Positions 45,248 through 56,961 of a stretch of 64,000 nt of DNA are shown here, piece after piece. Position 1 is the first letter of the stretch, and each line of letters opens with the position of its first letter. Below the pieces are notes generated by a model, which searched no databases, was not told where the DNA came from, and saw only the letters and a list, made by a program, of their open reading frames with translations. A program made the position numbers and the translations under genes. The stretch spans positions 5,704,001-5,768,000 of the forward strand of contig WOAB01000606.1 of the NCBI GenBank assembly GCA_027886185.1, given 5' to 3'. This stretch comes from Rheum nobile (taxonomy: Eukaryota; Streptophyta; Magnoliopsida; Caryophyllales; Polygonaceae).

Positions 45248-46456
45248 AATCCCCCATGCTTAAACCTTGCTCGTCCTCGAGTAAGCTAAAGTAAACCTAC
45301 TCCTCCAATCAAATCCCAAGCTTATCCCACACGCCATAGAGTGGAAAAAAATTCTAATCCTATCTCTCATCTATCTTCTTATTCCTCCAGAGTGACCTAC
45401 CCGAAACCTCCTTATGACTCCTCTTCTTATGACGCCTCGCCAAGTAAAATAGGGATTCCTAGAAATCGCTCTTCTTCTTTTCGCTCATTTTGCCAAGGCG
45501 CCCTTTCGGGTTTTCACCAAGCCACTCATTTCATTTTTCATAGATGGGCTCACAGTATGCTCACATCACTCTTGACCTCTTATTACCCCAGCCTAATGTT
45601 GGTCCAAGCCACCTGCTTATTACCTAGGCCGCCCTTTTGGGTTTTTGACCTATCCCAGGATTTTAATGTTTGCCTTTTTTCAAATTTTGTGGCTCTTTTC
45701 TTTTTCTTTTTCTCCTCAGTGACATAGAAATGTAAACCCCTCCCCCATGCTTAAACATTGCATTGTCCTCAATGTAATGAAAGACAAAAGAATAGAAGCA
45801 TAGGGAAAAGAAGGAATAAGCTCACAAATGTCGTCGAGTTGGCTTGGACACTTCCGTTGTTGCTGGCGGTCCGCATAATATGCACCGGTCGCTGGTGTTG
45901 GGTGGGTGTCATCATCAACTCCAACATCTTCTCCTACCGTGCAACCAAAATGTACCACTTGGTGAGTAGTGGTAAAAAATGATGTCGGGGTTGCACAACC
46001 TTCAAATACCATAAAATATGGGCCCAGATATGATCGTGGTGTGGGCCATGAGTGGCCTTCCTTCGCGGATGTCGACTGTGGGGCCGCCATCGTTGCTAAT
46101 AAATTGTGTAGCGAAAATTTACTCTGTTGGCAACATGCGCACCCCTCTCCATGGTAATACTGGACAACTCGTACTCGTACAACTCTTTTTTTTTTTTGCC
46201 CCCCGTTTAAGGTTTTTTCGGGGGGGTTGACTAGTGCAGGGACAGGAGAGACTTACAATGGTGGTAATTACCTTCTTCAATAAGCATGAGTCTCTTCCCT
46301 ACAGGTTAGTCGAAAACAAAAACAAGGCAAAAACAAAACACACTAAAACGAATGCGAAAACAAAGAAAGAAAAACAAGGGAAATAATACATACCTCGGGT
46401 TGCCTCCCGGACAGCGCCTTAGTTATTGTCATGGCATGACATACTACTTCATCTCC
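45248..46456 (-). other. element A 3' non-coding region
   Basis: Between the 3' LTR and the protease fragment: an AT/CT-rich segment related to the same region of element B, a second copy of TCCCCCATGCTTAAAC near 45742, then unrelated-looking sequence with TTTTTTTTTTGCCCCCCG near 46187. No env-like ORF was found, unlike B. Confidence 0.5.
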
Positions 46457-46913
46457 TCAACTTGGTTCGCTCACAACAACCAAACTACTGGGGTCTAGAT
46501 CAGGGGGATGTCTATTTGTATACTCCCTGTTGAGCCTTTCCCCCATTCTTGTGCGCTTGTTGATGGTTGGACCGTTGTTCATATCTATGAATGCACTTGC
46601 CATCTTCAAAAATGGTCTACCCAACATCTCAGGGGCTACATGTATGTCCTGCCCCGTATCCAGCATATAAAAATCCGCCATTTGTATCAAGGTCTCCTTA
46701 TGTGCTTCCCCTTTGATTTCTTTTTGATCTTGCACAACACCCCTAAAAATTATTTACAGCGAGGGATGCTATTTGCCAGCGTGACCAAGGGAACGGTTTT
46801 TGCGCAGTCACTGAAGGTTTCCAATAAATCTTTGTCGTTCTCCACCATTCTGATGTCCTTCAGAGCCTCAGGGAAGGGTGTAGCGGGGTGCAGCAAGACA
46901 AGCGGGAAGAAGT
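46457..46913 (-). pseudogene. element A gag C-terminus and protease fragment
   Basis: The minus strand reads PFPEALKDIRMVENDKDL, then ADFYMLDTGQD and LGRPFLKMASAFIDMNNG, matching the gag-protease boundary and the end of the aspartic protease of element B (ADFYVLDMDMD, LGRPFLKTA). The protease active-site region between them is deleted and one stop lies near 46757, so there is no active protease. Confidence 0.7.
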
Positions 46914-47600
46914 TTAGACGCACATACTCATCATAGGCGTCCTTGAGAGGGTCGGGGGCATTTTCGGGAGGACAACCGCTTCTGGGGAAGAACCGCGATC
47001 GCGGTTAGGAGGCCGCGGTCGCGGTTTCGTTAAATCTTCAAAAATTTCCCCCTCTGCTGGGCCACGGTCACGGTTTTCGGGCCGCGACCGCGGTTTGCTC
47101 TCGACTTCTGGGGGAATAAATTCTGCGATTGAGCCGTGGCTGCGGCCTTCGGGACGCGGTCGCGGTTCCTGTTCTGCCTCGCCCTTCTCGCCTTCGAGCA
47201 CCTTTTCTTCGTGGGGTACCTCCATACTCTCCTGGACTTCCTTCTCAGTGACTCTTCTAGCCTCGTTCTCAGCCTCGCTTCTCAGAGTCATGGCGCAAAC
47301 ATTCTCCACCTGGTTCACTACCGGGTGAGACAGTGCCGACATATCGGCCTTCAAACTGCTCATTGCTTGAGCCATTTGCTCCATCGAGTGCTGCAAAATC
47401 TGGAGCATCTCCCAATCAGACCTGGAGGCACTTGAATCAGACATCGGCGAGCTCTGTTCACAGGCTGGATAATACTGGTGCGGGGTGCCCTACTGAAAGA
47501 AATAATGCGGCCCCGGGTAGGACTCTTGGTAACCCTGTCCATAAGGAGGGTAGTGCTGGTACCCATAGCTCGAATTGGGGCGACCTCTCCAGAAATCCAT
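46914..47600 (-). pseudogene. element A shortened gag with repeated Arg/Pro peptide
   Basis: ATG at 47600 (MDFWRGRPNSSYG), a TAG stop near 47491, then an open frame from MSDSSASRSDW (47444). It lacks the gag core and CCHC knuckle but keeps the coiled-coil segment preceding AMTLRS (Athila gags have AITLRSGK here). Downstream, three GC-rich modules encode variants of (E/K)PRPRPxxRxxG: EPRPRPEGRSHG, KPRSRPENRDRG and KPRPRPPNRDRG. Likely a non-autonomous gag remnant. Confidence 0.7.
46992..47169 (-). repeat. three paired GC-rich dyads inside element A gag
   Basis: Pairs: 46992-47006 ACCGCGATCGCGGTT with 47011-47027 GGCCGCGGTCGCGGTTT; 47060-47076 GGCCACGGTCACGGTTT with 47080-47096 GGCCGCGACCGCGGTTT; 47131-47147 GAGCCGTGGCTGCGGCC with 47152-47167 GGACGCGGTCGCGGTT. 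Members of a pair are 3-4 bp apart. The flanking gag sequence is of ordinary base composition. Confidence 0.85.
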
Positions 47601-47723
47601 ATCTGTATCAAAATCAAAAAAAGGAAAACAAAAATCAGTAGCACTGGTGTGGACCGTAAGATAGGTCCACACCAAAGTAACATGCACACAAACAAACACA
47701 CAGAAAGATCAAATCTTGCCTCC
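47601..47723 (-). other. element A leader between PBS and gag
   Basis: Short leader sequence on the minus strand upstream of the gag ATG; no feature besides the adjacent primer-binding site. Confidence 0.6.
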
Positions 47724-47740
47724 CCGGCAACGGCGCCAAT
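47724..47740 (-). promoter_or_regulatory. element A primer-binding site (tRNA-Asp type)
   Basis: The minus strand reads TGGCGCCGTTGCCGGGG a few bases inside the right LTR, the complement of a tRNA-Asp 3' end, as known for Athila-type gypsy elements. It fixes the element's orientation. Confidence 0.85.
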
Positions 47741-47742
47741 TT

Positions 47743-49098
47743 TGACAAGCGATTTGTCGTATACCACTAAATCAAAATAAACCTAGACAAACCTAAACAA
47801 GTAGTTAGGGCAAGTAAGGATCGAATCCACAGGGAGGAAGGGATTAATCTATGTGTTGTTCGCATGCAACAGTAACAAGAGGGGGGAGTTTTTGGTTGGT
47901 TTTGTAATCAAGAAAGTAAACAAAGCAAATAAGCAAAGAGTGTAATCAAATGTGGGAAAAACACTTAGCCAAACAAGATCCACTTTTCCTATGGTAGATT
48001 GGTCCTAGGTTCTCTCTATTCCTTTCCTTTATTTATTCCTGTCCCTATTCTTGTATAGTTACTAGTCCTACCAGTCCTAGCAACTCTTATTATTGAACGC
48101 ACAAGAAACAATCAAGATTTAGAACAATAATAGCATTGGGCATAGGATCAAACCAGGATACATGTCAAATAATCACAACCCGTAATAATTTAACATGCAA
48201 TCAATCTTCTTTCATAATAATCTAGTCCTACCAGTCCTAGATAATTATGGATGCTACTCTAGATAAGGAATCACTGACCAGTCAATTCCAAACCCTAGCA
48301 ATAGATAATTACTAAACCTAACTAGGTGATCAGTCTAGTAAAATCAATAACAATCCATATGAATAAGTGCAAGAAGAAAGATATAAACCCAAAGGAAATA
48401 GGAAATAGAGAATTAACCTCGCAATCAAACCATAGAAAAAGCTTCACATGTCGGGCTAAGCAATGGGTGCTTAGCTACTCATAGTACTGAAAAACATAAT
48501 TGTTGAAAGGGAAAAACTATGAATACTGAACATACGATAATTCGGGGTTCATCTATGGGATCTCGAATGGAGGTTGTGGGAGTTAGGTTAAATAAGTTAA
48601 CCTAAAGCCCAATATCACAAACATCATCCTTAAAAAGTAAAAATACTAATATTCGAAATTAAATAAAACAACGAAAAAGGAAAAACAGAAAAAGAAAACA
48701 GAAGTTCGGAGCGCGTCGGGCTGACTCCCGCTGATGGCCGCGGTCGCGGTTTGCTCTCGAAGTGCATAATTAATTTCCGATAATTCGGCCGCGGGCGTGG
48801 CGTCCTCGCTATCACCCATCTCCTTCGGAAATCTTGCCGCGGCCTTCTGCTCCCCGCGGCTTGGTCGCGGTTTCTTCACTTCACCGCCTTCTCACGTGGT
48901 TTCTTCATGGATCTTGCTTGTATCCTCAGGTGGTCAATTTCTCTTCTTCTGGATGTCTCCAATAAGCTCCTCCAGACCACCAAAACCACACTTCTCTGCT
49001 CCAACTCCATAATCTCCAATTGTGCATAAAATCCCACCAAATGGCGTCTCAAACCTGGTAATAATTCCTAGAAATGTGCTACAAAATAGCACCGATCA
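47743..49098 (-). repeat. LTR of element A (5' LTR by orientation)
   Basis: 1356 bp, very similar to the left LTR over its full length. The main difference is one missing ~20-bp GC dyad (single GGCCGCGGTCGCGGTTT at 48736-48752). Confidence 0.9.
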
Positions 49099-50611
49099 GC
49101 AACCTTTGCATTGTATTCGATTAATATGATGCACGGTTGCGCACTAATATTGGTGAGATAAGGGGGGCATTGAATGAGAGAATAGAAAAGAGATTTACCC
49201 TGATAACAAACACACATCTTTTCTGCAAGCTGCACTACAAGGTCTCTGCGATTGCACTAGCTCGGTTGATTAAGGAATACAAGAAAGGAAAAGCTCCATT
49301 GTAGAACACTATATGCAGATGCCAGATGAGGGTCAGAGATGGCTTGCTTTGCATGCATGACATGGCGCGGAATGTGATAAACCAGGAACCAATTGAACCT
49401 AGCTCATTGCATCCATTCTGGAGGCAATTGACCTTGTTAGAAGTGCGGTCAGAAGAAGAAGAAGAAGCCACAAAATGTAGAGTGAATAGGTCATTGCTTG
49501 AAGAATTTGCTGCAAGCGTCTTCCCCACATTGTCAGTGCATGATCAACACAGAGTTGTCTCTATACTAACAAGTATAGCACATCCAGAGCGGTCTACTCT
49601 GCAAGAGCCAACTAAAGTTAGGCATAAGGTCGGCCTCAAGGAGATCTAAACATTCCCACCAAAAGACAACCGTCAGCATGGGAGTACACTGACCAACAGA
49701 TGGAGGGAACACCTCCGAAGAAGCAAAAAGGAAGACCACCAAAGGAAGCTTCAACTATGCCTTCGGATCACACATCATTGATCAAGAACCCTAAGCGATA
49801 TATTCTCTAGTTTCCCAAGTGTATGAAACCACACGTGGGAGGATGGTGGGAAATAGTGGGTGATGAAAACTGCGGGTACAGAGCAATTGCGCATGGTCTG
49901 GGTTTAGGGCAGGAGCAGTGGGCTTTGGTTCGACGTACCATGATCGCTACGTTGAAACAAAAGTATGAGCTATTCGCGCCAATTTGAATGTCTACGATGA
50001 CACTTGAGGAAATGGAGGCGAAGCTTGCATGGTTTCCTTTGCAAAACAGGCCTTCCCCAAGGGAGACGTGGTTGGACCTCCCGGATATGGGATGTTTGGT
50101 GGCAATTGCATTCAACTGTGTGTTCGTCTCCGTCGGTGCTGGTGTGGGAACGACATACATGCCTATGAGGGAAAAGCCGGACCAAGCTATTGGCGAGAAG
50201 CTGAAGACGATATGCATTTGCCATGTCGAGAAATAGCAACATTTCATTGCGGTACGTTACTACAATCAAATAAGTTGAAACTATCTTATGTTAAAACATA
50301 TGTATGATGCATTGACTTTCATGTAGATTGGCCTTGCCGAAACCTCGCCCTTGCCGTACCTTTATGGGCCATGGGTGAGAAATCATGACACGTCTACGGG
50401 TGATTTGGTAGATCAAATCCATGATCGATTGATGGAGTACCAAGCAGCCGCCCCAAAGAAGCAAAGAGGAAAGAAGAAAGTTGAAACTATTGAATGTTAA
50501 GACATATGTATAATGTAATGACTTTGATGTATATCGACACATATTCGTTGTATTTATGAGTTGTTGGTGAAATACCAAGACACATGTTTCCCTCATACCA
50601 AGACACATTCT

Positions 50612-50800
50612 AGTAAAGCGCACGGTTTGTAACAAACCGTGCCATTACCCGTATCGTGTGGACACCGACCACACGATACGTGGGGTGTTGTTCCACACGT
50701 TACGTGATGATCTACTGTTTATTTCTGGCTGTTTTTCCCCTTATGTAAAATGGCACGGTTAAGCGCACAGTTTATCACAAACCGTGCGCTTTGCCAGAAT
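50612..50800. repeat. second cluster of MULE-specific palindromes and hairpins
   Basis: Contains GCACGGTTTGTAACAAACC then GTGCCATT (50620-50645), TATCGTGTGG / CCACACGATACG (50652-50682), CCACACGTTACGTGATG (50693-50709) and AATGGCACGGTTAAGCGCAC paired with AAACCGTGCGCTTT (50749-50795). It lies between the converging transposase-OTU and PMD genes. Confidence 0.8.
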
Positions 50801-51464
50801 GTGATTTGTGTCAGTTTCTTTGTCTTTTGTAAAATTGAAACATAGTTACGTCATCTAGTTCGTTAGCTTCACCTGAATTAAAATACGGTCTCATACACAA
50901 TACAAAATGAAGACATCTTAATCCAAAGTTATAACATTCATTGTTACCATAATCCAAATAAGTCATAACAAACAATCAAGTAGAAGTCATAACATTCATT
51001 ATTGCCCTAATGCAAAGTTCAATGGTTCGGAAGGGATACATTTGCTCCAATGATCGCCGTACCGCCTCGGCTACGTCTTCACATTGGTCATCTTTACATT
51101 GGTGATCGCGATATGGATTCAGACGTCCGTAGCAACCCTCGATGCACTGCACACAAAATAAGTGGATACGATTAATAAATAGTTTGTACACGAAATTAAA
51201 CAAGATATAATTATTCAATTTCTTACCTGCTGCTGAGCGTGATCACCCTCTGGAGGGATGATGAATGGATGTGTATGCTGGAGGTACCACTGCATGTAAT
51301 CACCGCTACACTGGTGGGGTTAAACGACTGGAGGGCCCATAGCTTGTAGGCTAATGGAATGTTGATTGCGGGCATCCCATGCAAATTGGGCTCTATCGTA
51401 TTCCACCGTGTAGTTGCTAATCTTCATGCCCCTCTGACAGGGCCGGAAACCGGTGTCGTTGTCC

Positions 51465-52699
51465 TGTCAAAGAAATCCTAATTCACCTACTAAAGAGTAT
51501 AGCAAGCAAGTCATGGTCGATCCCACAGGGAGTCGGTTATCTGTATGCAAAAGACGTGTGACTGACAAGTAACAAGGGGGGTTTTGTATGATCGCAGAGT
51601 AACAATGATGCAAGCTTTTAGAGAAAGAATAAGTATGATGTGTGGAAGTATTCCACTAGACAAATATCCACACTGCAGATAAAACTGGTTGATCACTGAT
51701 AACTATTGTTCCAAGTTCTTTTCACAACCTTATAGTTGTTCCCATCCTGATCGTAATTCACTACCAATTCAGACAGTTGTTGGCAGCATTTACCACAATA
51801 TCAATAGAAGAAAACCTTACTATCAATAAAGCAATAGCATTCAAACAAGGATATAGAATACATGCAAATAGAAGAAAACCTTACTACTTAACATGCAAAT
51901 AACTCTCTCTCACAATTGCACACTCGTATTCCACTATATGTAACAATTGTGTTTGCTACTAGAAATGCACTCGCATTCCGCTATATGCAAAATCCTAGCA
52001 CTATGATAAATATCGATAAATCTAGTTAGCTACTCTAGATAAATCAATACAAACCAATAGACAATATGCTCAAGAGAATTAAACCAACTTAATAAGATAT
52101 AGAACAAGGAATAGAAATCTCACAACCAATCCATTGCAATGCTTCAATCGTCTAGCGAAACAAACGCGTTTAGTTATTCATTGGCTAAAAACCTAGAGAT
52201 AGAAAGAAACGAGAGTCCCATATCTAAGACCTGGAAAGGATCTTAAATAGGCAAAGGAAAATAAGCTAAACCTAACAATAATAATAAAGGAAATAAAATA
52301 ATAAAAATAGGAGATCCGAAAAATGCAAAATAGGAAACAAATCTCCGCTGGCCGCGAGGCGTCTAGGTGTCCACCGCGGGGCGGCGGCTATGCTCATTTG
52401 CCTTCTCTGAGATCCACCGCCGAGTCGCGGTGGCTTTTGGCGCGGGGCGGCAAAGTACAGCTTCTTCAAGTTTTCATCTTCTGCTCTTCTGTACTACCAA
52501 GTGATGGTAGCCTTCCTCCATGAGTCTTAAGCAGATCTTCTCCTTCATCTTCTCCATCCTTCATTAAGCTGTAAATCCTATGATATCTTCACTTCTCAAC
52601 CCTTCTTCTGGATTACAGACTTAGCCTAAATCTATACCGAAACTCCATCTAAATCATGTTAATAATCACTAGTTAAGGTGCATGAAATGGCACCTATCA
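51465..52699 (-). repeat. LTR of element B (complete)
   Basis: 1235 bp. On the minus strand it starts TGATAGGTGCC after a GGGGGAATT polypurine tract (52700-52708) and ends CTTTGACA. Contains one GC-rich module at 52348-52450. Confidence 0.88.
52348..52450 (-). repeat. GC-rich dyad module in LTR B
   Basis: CACCGCGGGGCGGC (52372-52385), then CACCGCCGAGTCGCGGTG (52415-52432), then GCGCGGGGCGGC (52440-52451), spaced by ordinary sequence. The corresponding part of the right LTR has an extra CACCGCGGGGCGGTG copy. Confidence 0.85.
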
Positions 52700-53364
52700 A
52701 ATTCCCCCACACTTAGACCTTTACTCGTCCCGAGTAAATTAAAACTAATCCTACTCCAACCATCCAATACCAAGGCCTCAGGAAGTGCGAGCAAACATGA
52801 TACCAGTAATTACAACATCTCAACAATCAGCTCCAGACAACCAAAACAAGTGATGCGAGATAAATCTATTCCTAACTCCTGTCTAGCTCCTTATCGCTCC
52901 AGAGTGACCTACCCGATCTCCTTATATCACCTCAGCTTATGACGCCAACCTCCAGAATGATCCTAAAATTCACTCTTTTTTTTACGCTCATTTTGCCTAG
53001 GCGCCCTCTCGGGTTTTCACCTAGCCACTCATTTCATTTTACTAGACATCTCACATGTACTCACATCACTCCAGTCCATTTTTGTACCGGTCTATACCCG
53101 TCGGACTACCTGCTTATTACCTGAACCGCCCTTTCGGGTTTTCAGCTCATCCTAGGATTTTGATTGCCTTTTTCTCATATTTATGACTTTTTTTTTAGAA
53201 TATAAAAAGCTCGAATCTGAGATGCAAAATTGAAATGCATAAACAAACTATGTACACTAACTATGATAGGCAGCAAGTCTAAATCCTCCCCCACACTTGA
53301 ATCACACATTGTCCTCAATGTAGAAAAGAAGATAGAACTAAATAGGGGGAAAGAGAAAATAAAC

Positions 53365-54693
53365 TCACTGGTAGGGTGGATATGGTGGATAGCCTGGCGG
53401 ATATGGGTACCGCCCAAAATAGTGCTCATGCATGGACGTCTCAGCTGAATTCAACCGGCTCGTAATATCACTGACAATATCACTCTGCAAAGTTTGCAGG
53501 CGAGTCAGCATCCCCTCATTTGCAGCGTGTTGACCCAGCGTGAAAGCATCAAAACGAGCAAACACCTCATCCCAAGGAACCTCAGAAGTAGATGCAGAAG
53601 AAGAAGCAGCAGCATACGCAGAAGGATCAATATCCATAGGAACAGCAGCCTGGAATCGACCCTCAGAGACGGGACGAATGACCTCAGCGTTCGAAGGAAT
53701 GAACCACTGTGTGAAATCCCGCGGATAGGTAAAATGACGAGGAAGGCGCAACATATGACCTCCAAAAGAACACCAGATGAATTGCTCCTGGGAGTTGCTC
53801 AACATACCACACCGTCACAGAAATGGAATATTGTAGCGAACAGGCATGATCGACTGAGGAATAGTGTCAGTCTGAATCCTGGCAGCAGCAACCAAGGTGA
53901 TCAGACTACCCTGCACAATGTCACGCGCCTCACCATCATGAATCCTCCTAAGGTTGTGAGCCCACACTAGAACCCAACATGGAGTCTCCTCATCCAAAGG
54001 GTCAAGCATCGGAAGAAGAAAACCAAGGTGTCTCAGAGAAACCTTCCTATCTTCCGCACTCCCACAAAATGCTCGCACCATCACTCTATGAACTAAGCGC
54101 AGACAAGGGTGTACTAGTTTGTTACTGGACTCCCTACCTTTCTGAAAATCAGGCATTCCTGTAGCAGTAGTCCAGAACTCATTAATTTTCGTCTCGTCAG
54201 ATCCCTTCTTCCACCAAGCCGTAGGTGGTCTAGTCACTCCTAACACCTCACTGACTTCCTCCACCGGCATCTCATAGGCTCGTCCCTCATACTTAAACCG
54301 TATGCCAGCAAGCACCTTGCGCACCTCACCATTAATAGTACGTCTATCTGTATATCTTGTCATAGTGGCAATAAATTGATAACAGAGCTTGGGAAAAACA
54401 TGGGCACACTTGTCAAGAAAATTACTCAACCCCAACCTATCCAAACACAACTGGACCATCTCTAACATTCCGAATTGGGCCAATGTCCCTTTATCAAAGA
54501 ATCGAGACGGGAGCACAACTCTCTCCGCAACCACATTATAGGCCTCATTCTCCTCCACAGTCATACCAACCTTCCTAGCTCTGGGCATAATTAAAGTATG
54601 TGAATGCGTTGGAATCAAAGAGATGGGCAAAGACGACTTACAAACCAAAGACAGGCATTCACCAGGGTCTTGCCGCGGGGCGGTATGCTTCAC
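53365..54693 (-). pseudogene. element B env-like / Athila-specific ORF with one stop
   Basis: Minus-strand frame 54693 to 53365 with a single TGA at 53815 (442 codons otherwise). The ORF contains MPRARKVGMTVEENEAYN, FIATMTRYTDRRTINGEVRK, RAYEMPVEEVSEVLGV and, after the stop, TYPRDFTQWF and a Pro/Tyr-rich tail. Its place between integrase and 3' LTR and its RxY...VSEVLGV region match the extra ORF of Athila elements. Some call this env-like; no signal peptide or clear transmembrane segment is seen here. Confidence 0.65.
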
Positions 54694-55391
54694 CGTGGGG
54701 CGGTGGTGAGAACCAGTTTTTTCTACTGAAAGCTTCCGCCGGGTCGCGGTGTGGACTGACGCGGGGCGGTGGACTGTTCAATCTTCTTCTCTGAATCAAA
54801 AGAAATTTCTGAGTCGCGCGAGGCGGTGGAGCTCCAAAGCGAGGCGGAGACTGTGCGATCTGTACTACCTCAACTTCCAATGAGCCTAGATAAGGCTCAA
54901 CGTCCCTCCAATCACTCCTCCAAAGCCTCACAATACCTCCCTTCAACCAATAAACACCGCGGAGCGGTCGGACGGGTGCAATGTGGCGGCTTGGTTATGG
55001 GAATCTGAGATTGGGTTCAAGGATCTCCACAATCTAGCTTAGAACAAGGGAAAGGCAGGGATTTGTGAGATTTTGGGTGAGGGCTTGAGAGGAGAAAGGG
55101 GCCGCGGAGCGGTAGAAAAAGCGAGAAAGAAGAGGGTGAGGAGGTTAGGGTTTGGCGGGAAGTGTTTAATGGGTTTTTATTTGAGTTCATGGGAGAGTAA
55201 TGGGGTGAATACCAAGTACCGGACCGCGGGGCGATCCAAATAACACCGTCAAATCCTTCATATCCAACTTAGAAAATGATTTTGAAAACAAAACAATTTT
55301 TTTTTTCGGGGCCCTTTATTTTTAAATCAAAGTTGAGTAAAAGTACCCAGACTTCACCGCGGGGCGGTGTGGTTCACCGCGGGGTGGTGAT
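54669..55391 (-). repeat. GC-rich dyad modules between integrase and env-like ORF
   Basis: A full module at 54672-54772: GCCGCGGGGCGGT, CACCGTGGGGCGGTG, then CCGCCGGGTCGCGGTG, then CGCGGGGCGGTGG. Scattered single units follow near 54952 (CACCGCGGAGCGGTCGG), 55101, 55225, and a pair at 55355-55391 (CACCGCGGGGCGGTG and CACCGCGGGGTGGTG). Confidence 0.85.
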
Positions 55392-55593
55392 GGATTTCCT
55401 GGAAAAATAAACTCGCCTTCATTTACTTTCGTACCTGAAACATTAGTAGCAGGCGAACGAAACAAAGCAAAAGAACTACGAAAAAGGTCTAAGGAAAGAA
55501 AAATCAATAGAAAAGAAAAGAAAAGAAAAATACCTCGGGTTGCCTCCCGATAAGCGCCTTGGTTAACGTCGTTGGCTCGACGTAGGCTGTGGT

Positions 55594-56961
55594 CTATCGT
55601 TTTTCAGCTTCAGGGACCTCAAAACTCACTTCATCAAGCTGGTTCGGGTTGAAACCTTCACGGTAAGGCTTCAATCTTTGGCCATTCACTTTGAAAACTT
55701 TGTGCGTCTTGTGGTCAAGCAAGCCAATGGCGCCATGGGGGTATACTTCAACAATTACATAAGGACCTGTCCACTTAGATTTCAGCTTCCCAACAAAAAG
55801 CTTAAGCCGAGATTGAAATAGAAGGACCTTATCCCCTGGCTTGAAATCTCTTCTCAAGATGTGCTTGTCATGCCATTGCTTGGTTTTCGCCTTATAACTA
55901 ACAGAGTTCTCATATAACTCAAGGCGTAACTCCTCTAGTTCTTGCAGCTGCAGCTTCCGGAAATCTCCCACTTCATCCAATTGCATGTTGCATTTCTTTA
56001 TTGCCCACCATGCTTTATGTTCAAGCTCTACAGGGAGGTGGCATGCTTTTCCGAATACTAACCGGAAAGGGGACATTCCTATTGGAGTTTTGAAAGCTGT
56101 GCGGTATGCCCACAGTGCATCATTAAGTTTAGAACTCCAATCCTTTCGATTGGCTGCAACCGTTTTCTCCAGGATAGATTTAATCTCTCTATTGGAAACT
56201 TCGGCTTGCCCATTAGTTTGAGGATGATAGGCTGTGGAGACTCTTTGGGTGACGTGATACTTCTTCAGCAGGGCAGTCACTGTCTTGTTGCAGAAATGGG
56301 TTCCCCGATCACTAATTAAAGCTTTGGGTATTCCAAATCTTGAGAAAATGTTCTCCTTAAGAAAACCTGCCATAACTTTAGAATCATCAGTCCTGGTGGC
56401 CTTCGCTTCCACCCACTTGGAAACGTAGTCCACCGCAAGTAATATATAGAGATTCCCATGAGAGCTAGGAAAGGGTCCCATAAAGTCAATACCCCAAACA
56501 TCAAAGACCTCGCAAAAGATTAATGATGATTGCGGCATCTCATTCCTCCTGGAGATATTTCCAACCCTTTGGCATCGGTCACAAGATTTACAAAAGGCGT
56601 AAGCATCCCGAAAGATGTGTGACCAATAAAATCCTGCATCCAATACTTTCCTAGCAGTCTTATTTGCCCCAAAATGACCCCACATGCTTGAGAAATGGCA
56701 AAAGTTAAGGACATATTGTACCTCATTATCCGGAAGACATTGGCGTACTACCTGATCGACACAATATTTCCATAGGTAAGGATCATCCCAAACATAGTGA
56801 CGGGGTTCTCTTCGTACCTTCTCCTTTTGAGCTCTACTGTAATCCGGGGGTAATTCCTCTCGAACCAAATAGTTCACGATATCTGCGTACCATGGTCTAA
56901 AAGAACGGAGCCCGAAGACGGCTTCGGCTATGTGAAGAGAGGGTACATACTTACAGAGCAA
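55594..56961 (-). pseudogene. element B integrase region
   Basis: 455 codons open. HHCC zinc-binding region (FGANKTARKVLDAGFYW, CKSCDRCQRVG), core with catalytic acids in WGIDFMGPF, LISDRGTHFCN and NREIKSILEKTV, then a GPY/F-type tail (KWTGPYVIVEVYPHGAIGL). No chromodomain, consistent with the Athila lineage. It is the C-terminal part of a pol polyprotein, separated from RNase H by a GC-rich module and a frame change, so it is counted as a pseudogene although its own frame is open. Confidence 0.85.

Larger units (their letters stand above)
43873..49098 (-). mobile_element. LTR retrotransposon A: non-autonomous Athila-like Ty3/gypsy
   Basis: LTRs 43873-45247 and 47743-49098 begin TGACAAGCG and end GATCA. 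Flanks GAAAC (43868-43872) and GCAAC (49099-49103) are a 5-bp target duplication with one change. On the minus strand a tRNA-Asp PBS follows the 5' LTR (right), and a GGGGGATT polypurine tract abuts the 3' LTR (left). Only a shortened gag and a piece of protease remain; RT, RNase H and integrase are absent. The 3' non-coding region (CCAGAGTGACCTACCCGA at about 45388, GGCGCCCTTTCGGGTTTTCA at about 45497) matches element B (about 52898 and 53000), so both belong to one lineage. It is inserted in the transposase gene. Confidence 0.9.
41578..50500 (+). pseudogene. MULE transposase with AT-hook and OTU domain, split by LTR element A
   Basis: Exons 41578-41643, 42150-43138, 43220-43726 and 43818-43872, continuing at 49104 after the insertion. 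Seen: FAR1/GCM-like DNA-binding region (CDRHG, KCGCPF, HGTHNH; about 42605-42760), MULE DDE core (LLDSTYATN, LVTDRKKALMNAL, CRRHVRKN), a SWIM-like C-x-C...C-H tail in decayed form (CRCQMRVRDGLLCMHD; about 49313-49360), an AT-hook (KQKGRPPK; about 49710) and an OTU cysteine-protease domain (GDENCGYRAIAHGLG, WLDLPDMG, QHFIA; about 49838-50260). A final exon (from about 50326) ends with TAA at 50498. Stops occur near 42203, 43647, 49131, 49300, 49807, 49984 and 50233, with a probable frame change near 49650. The transposase mobilises Mutator-like elements; the OTU part would be a deubiquitinase-like protease. Confidence 0.8.

Noticed and set aside
45341..45727. 128-codon + strand frame in element A
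   Set aside because: Lies in the 3' non-coding region shared with element B, where the same region has no matching frame; CT-rich composition explains openness.
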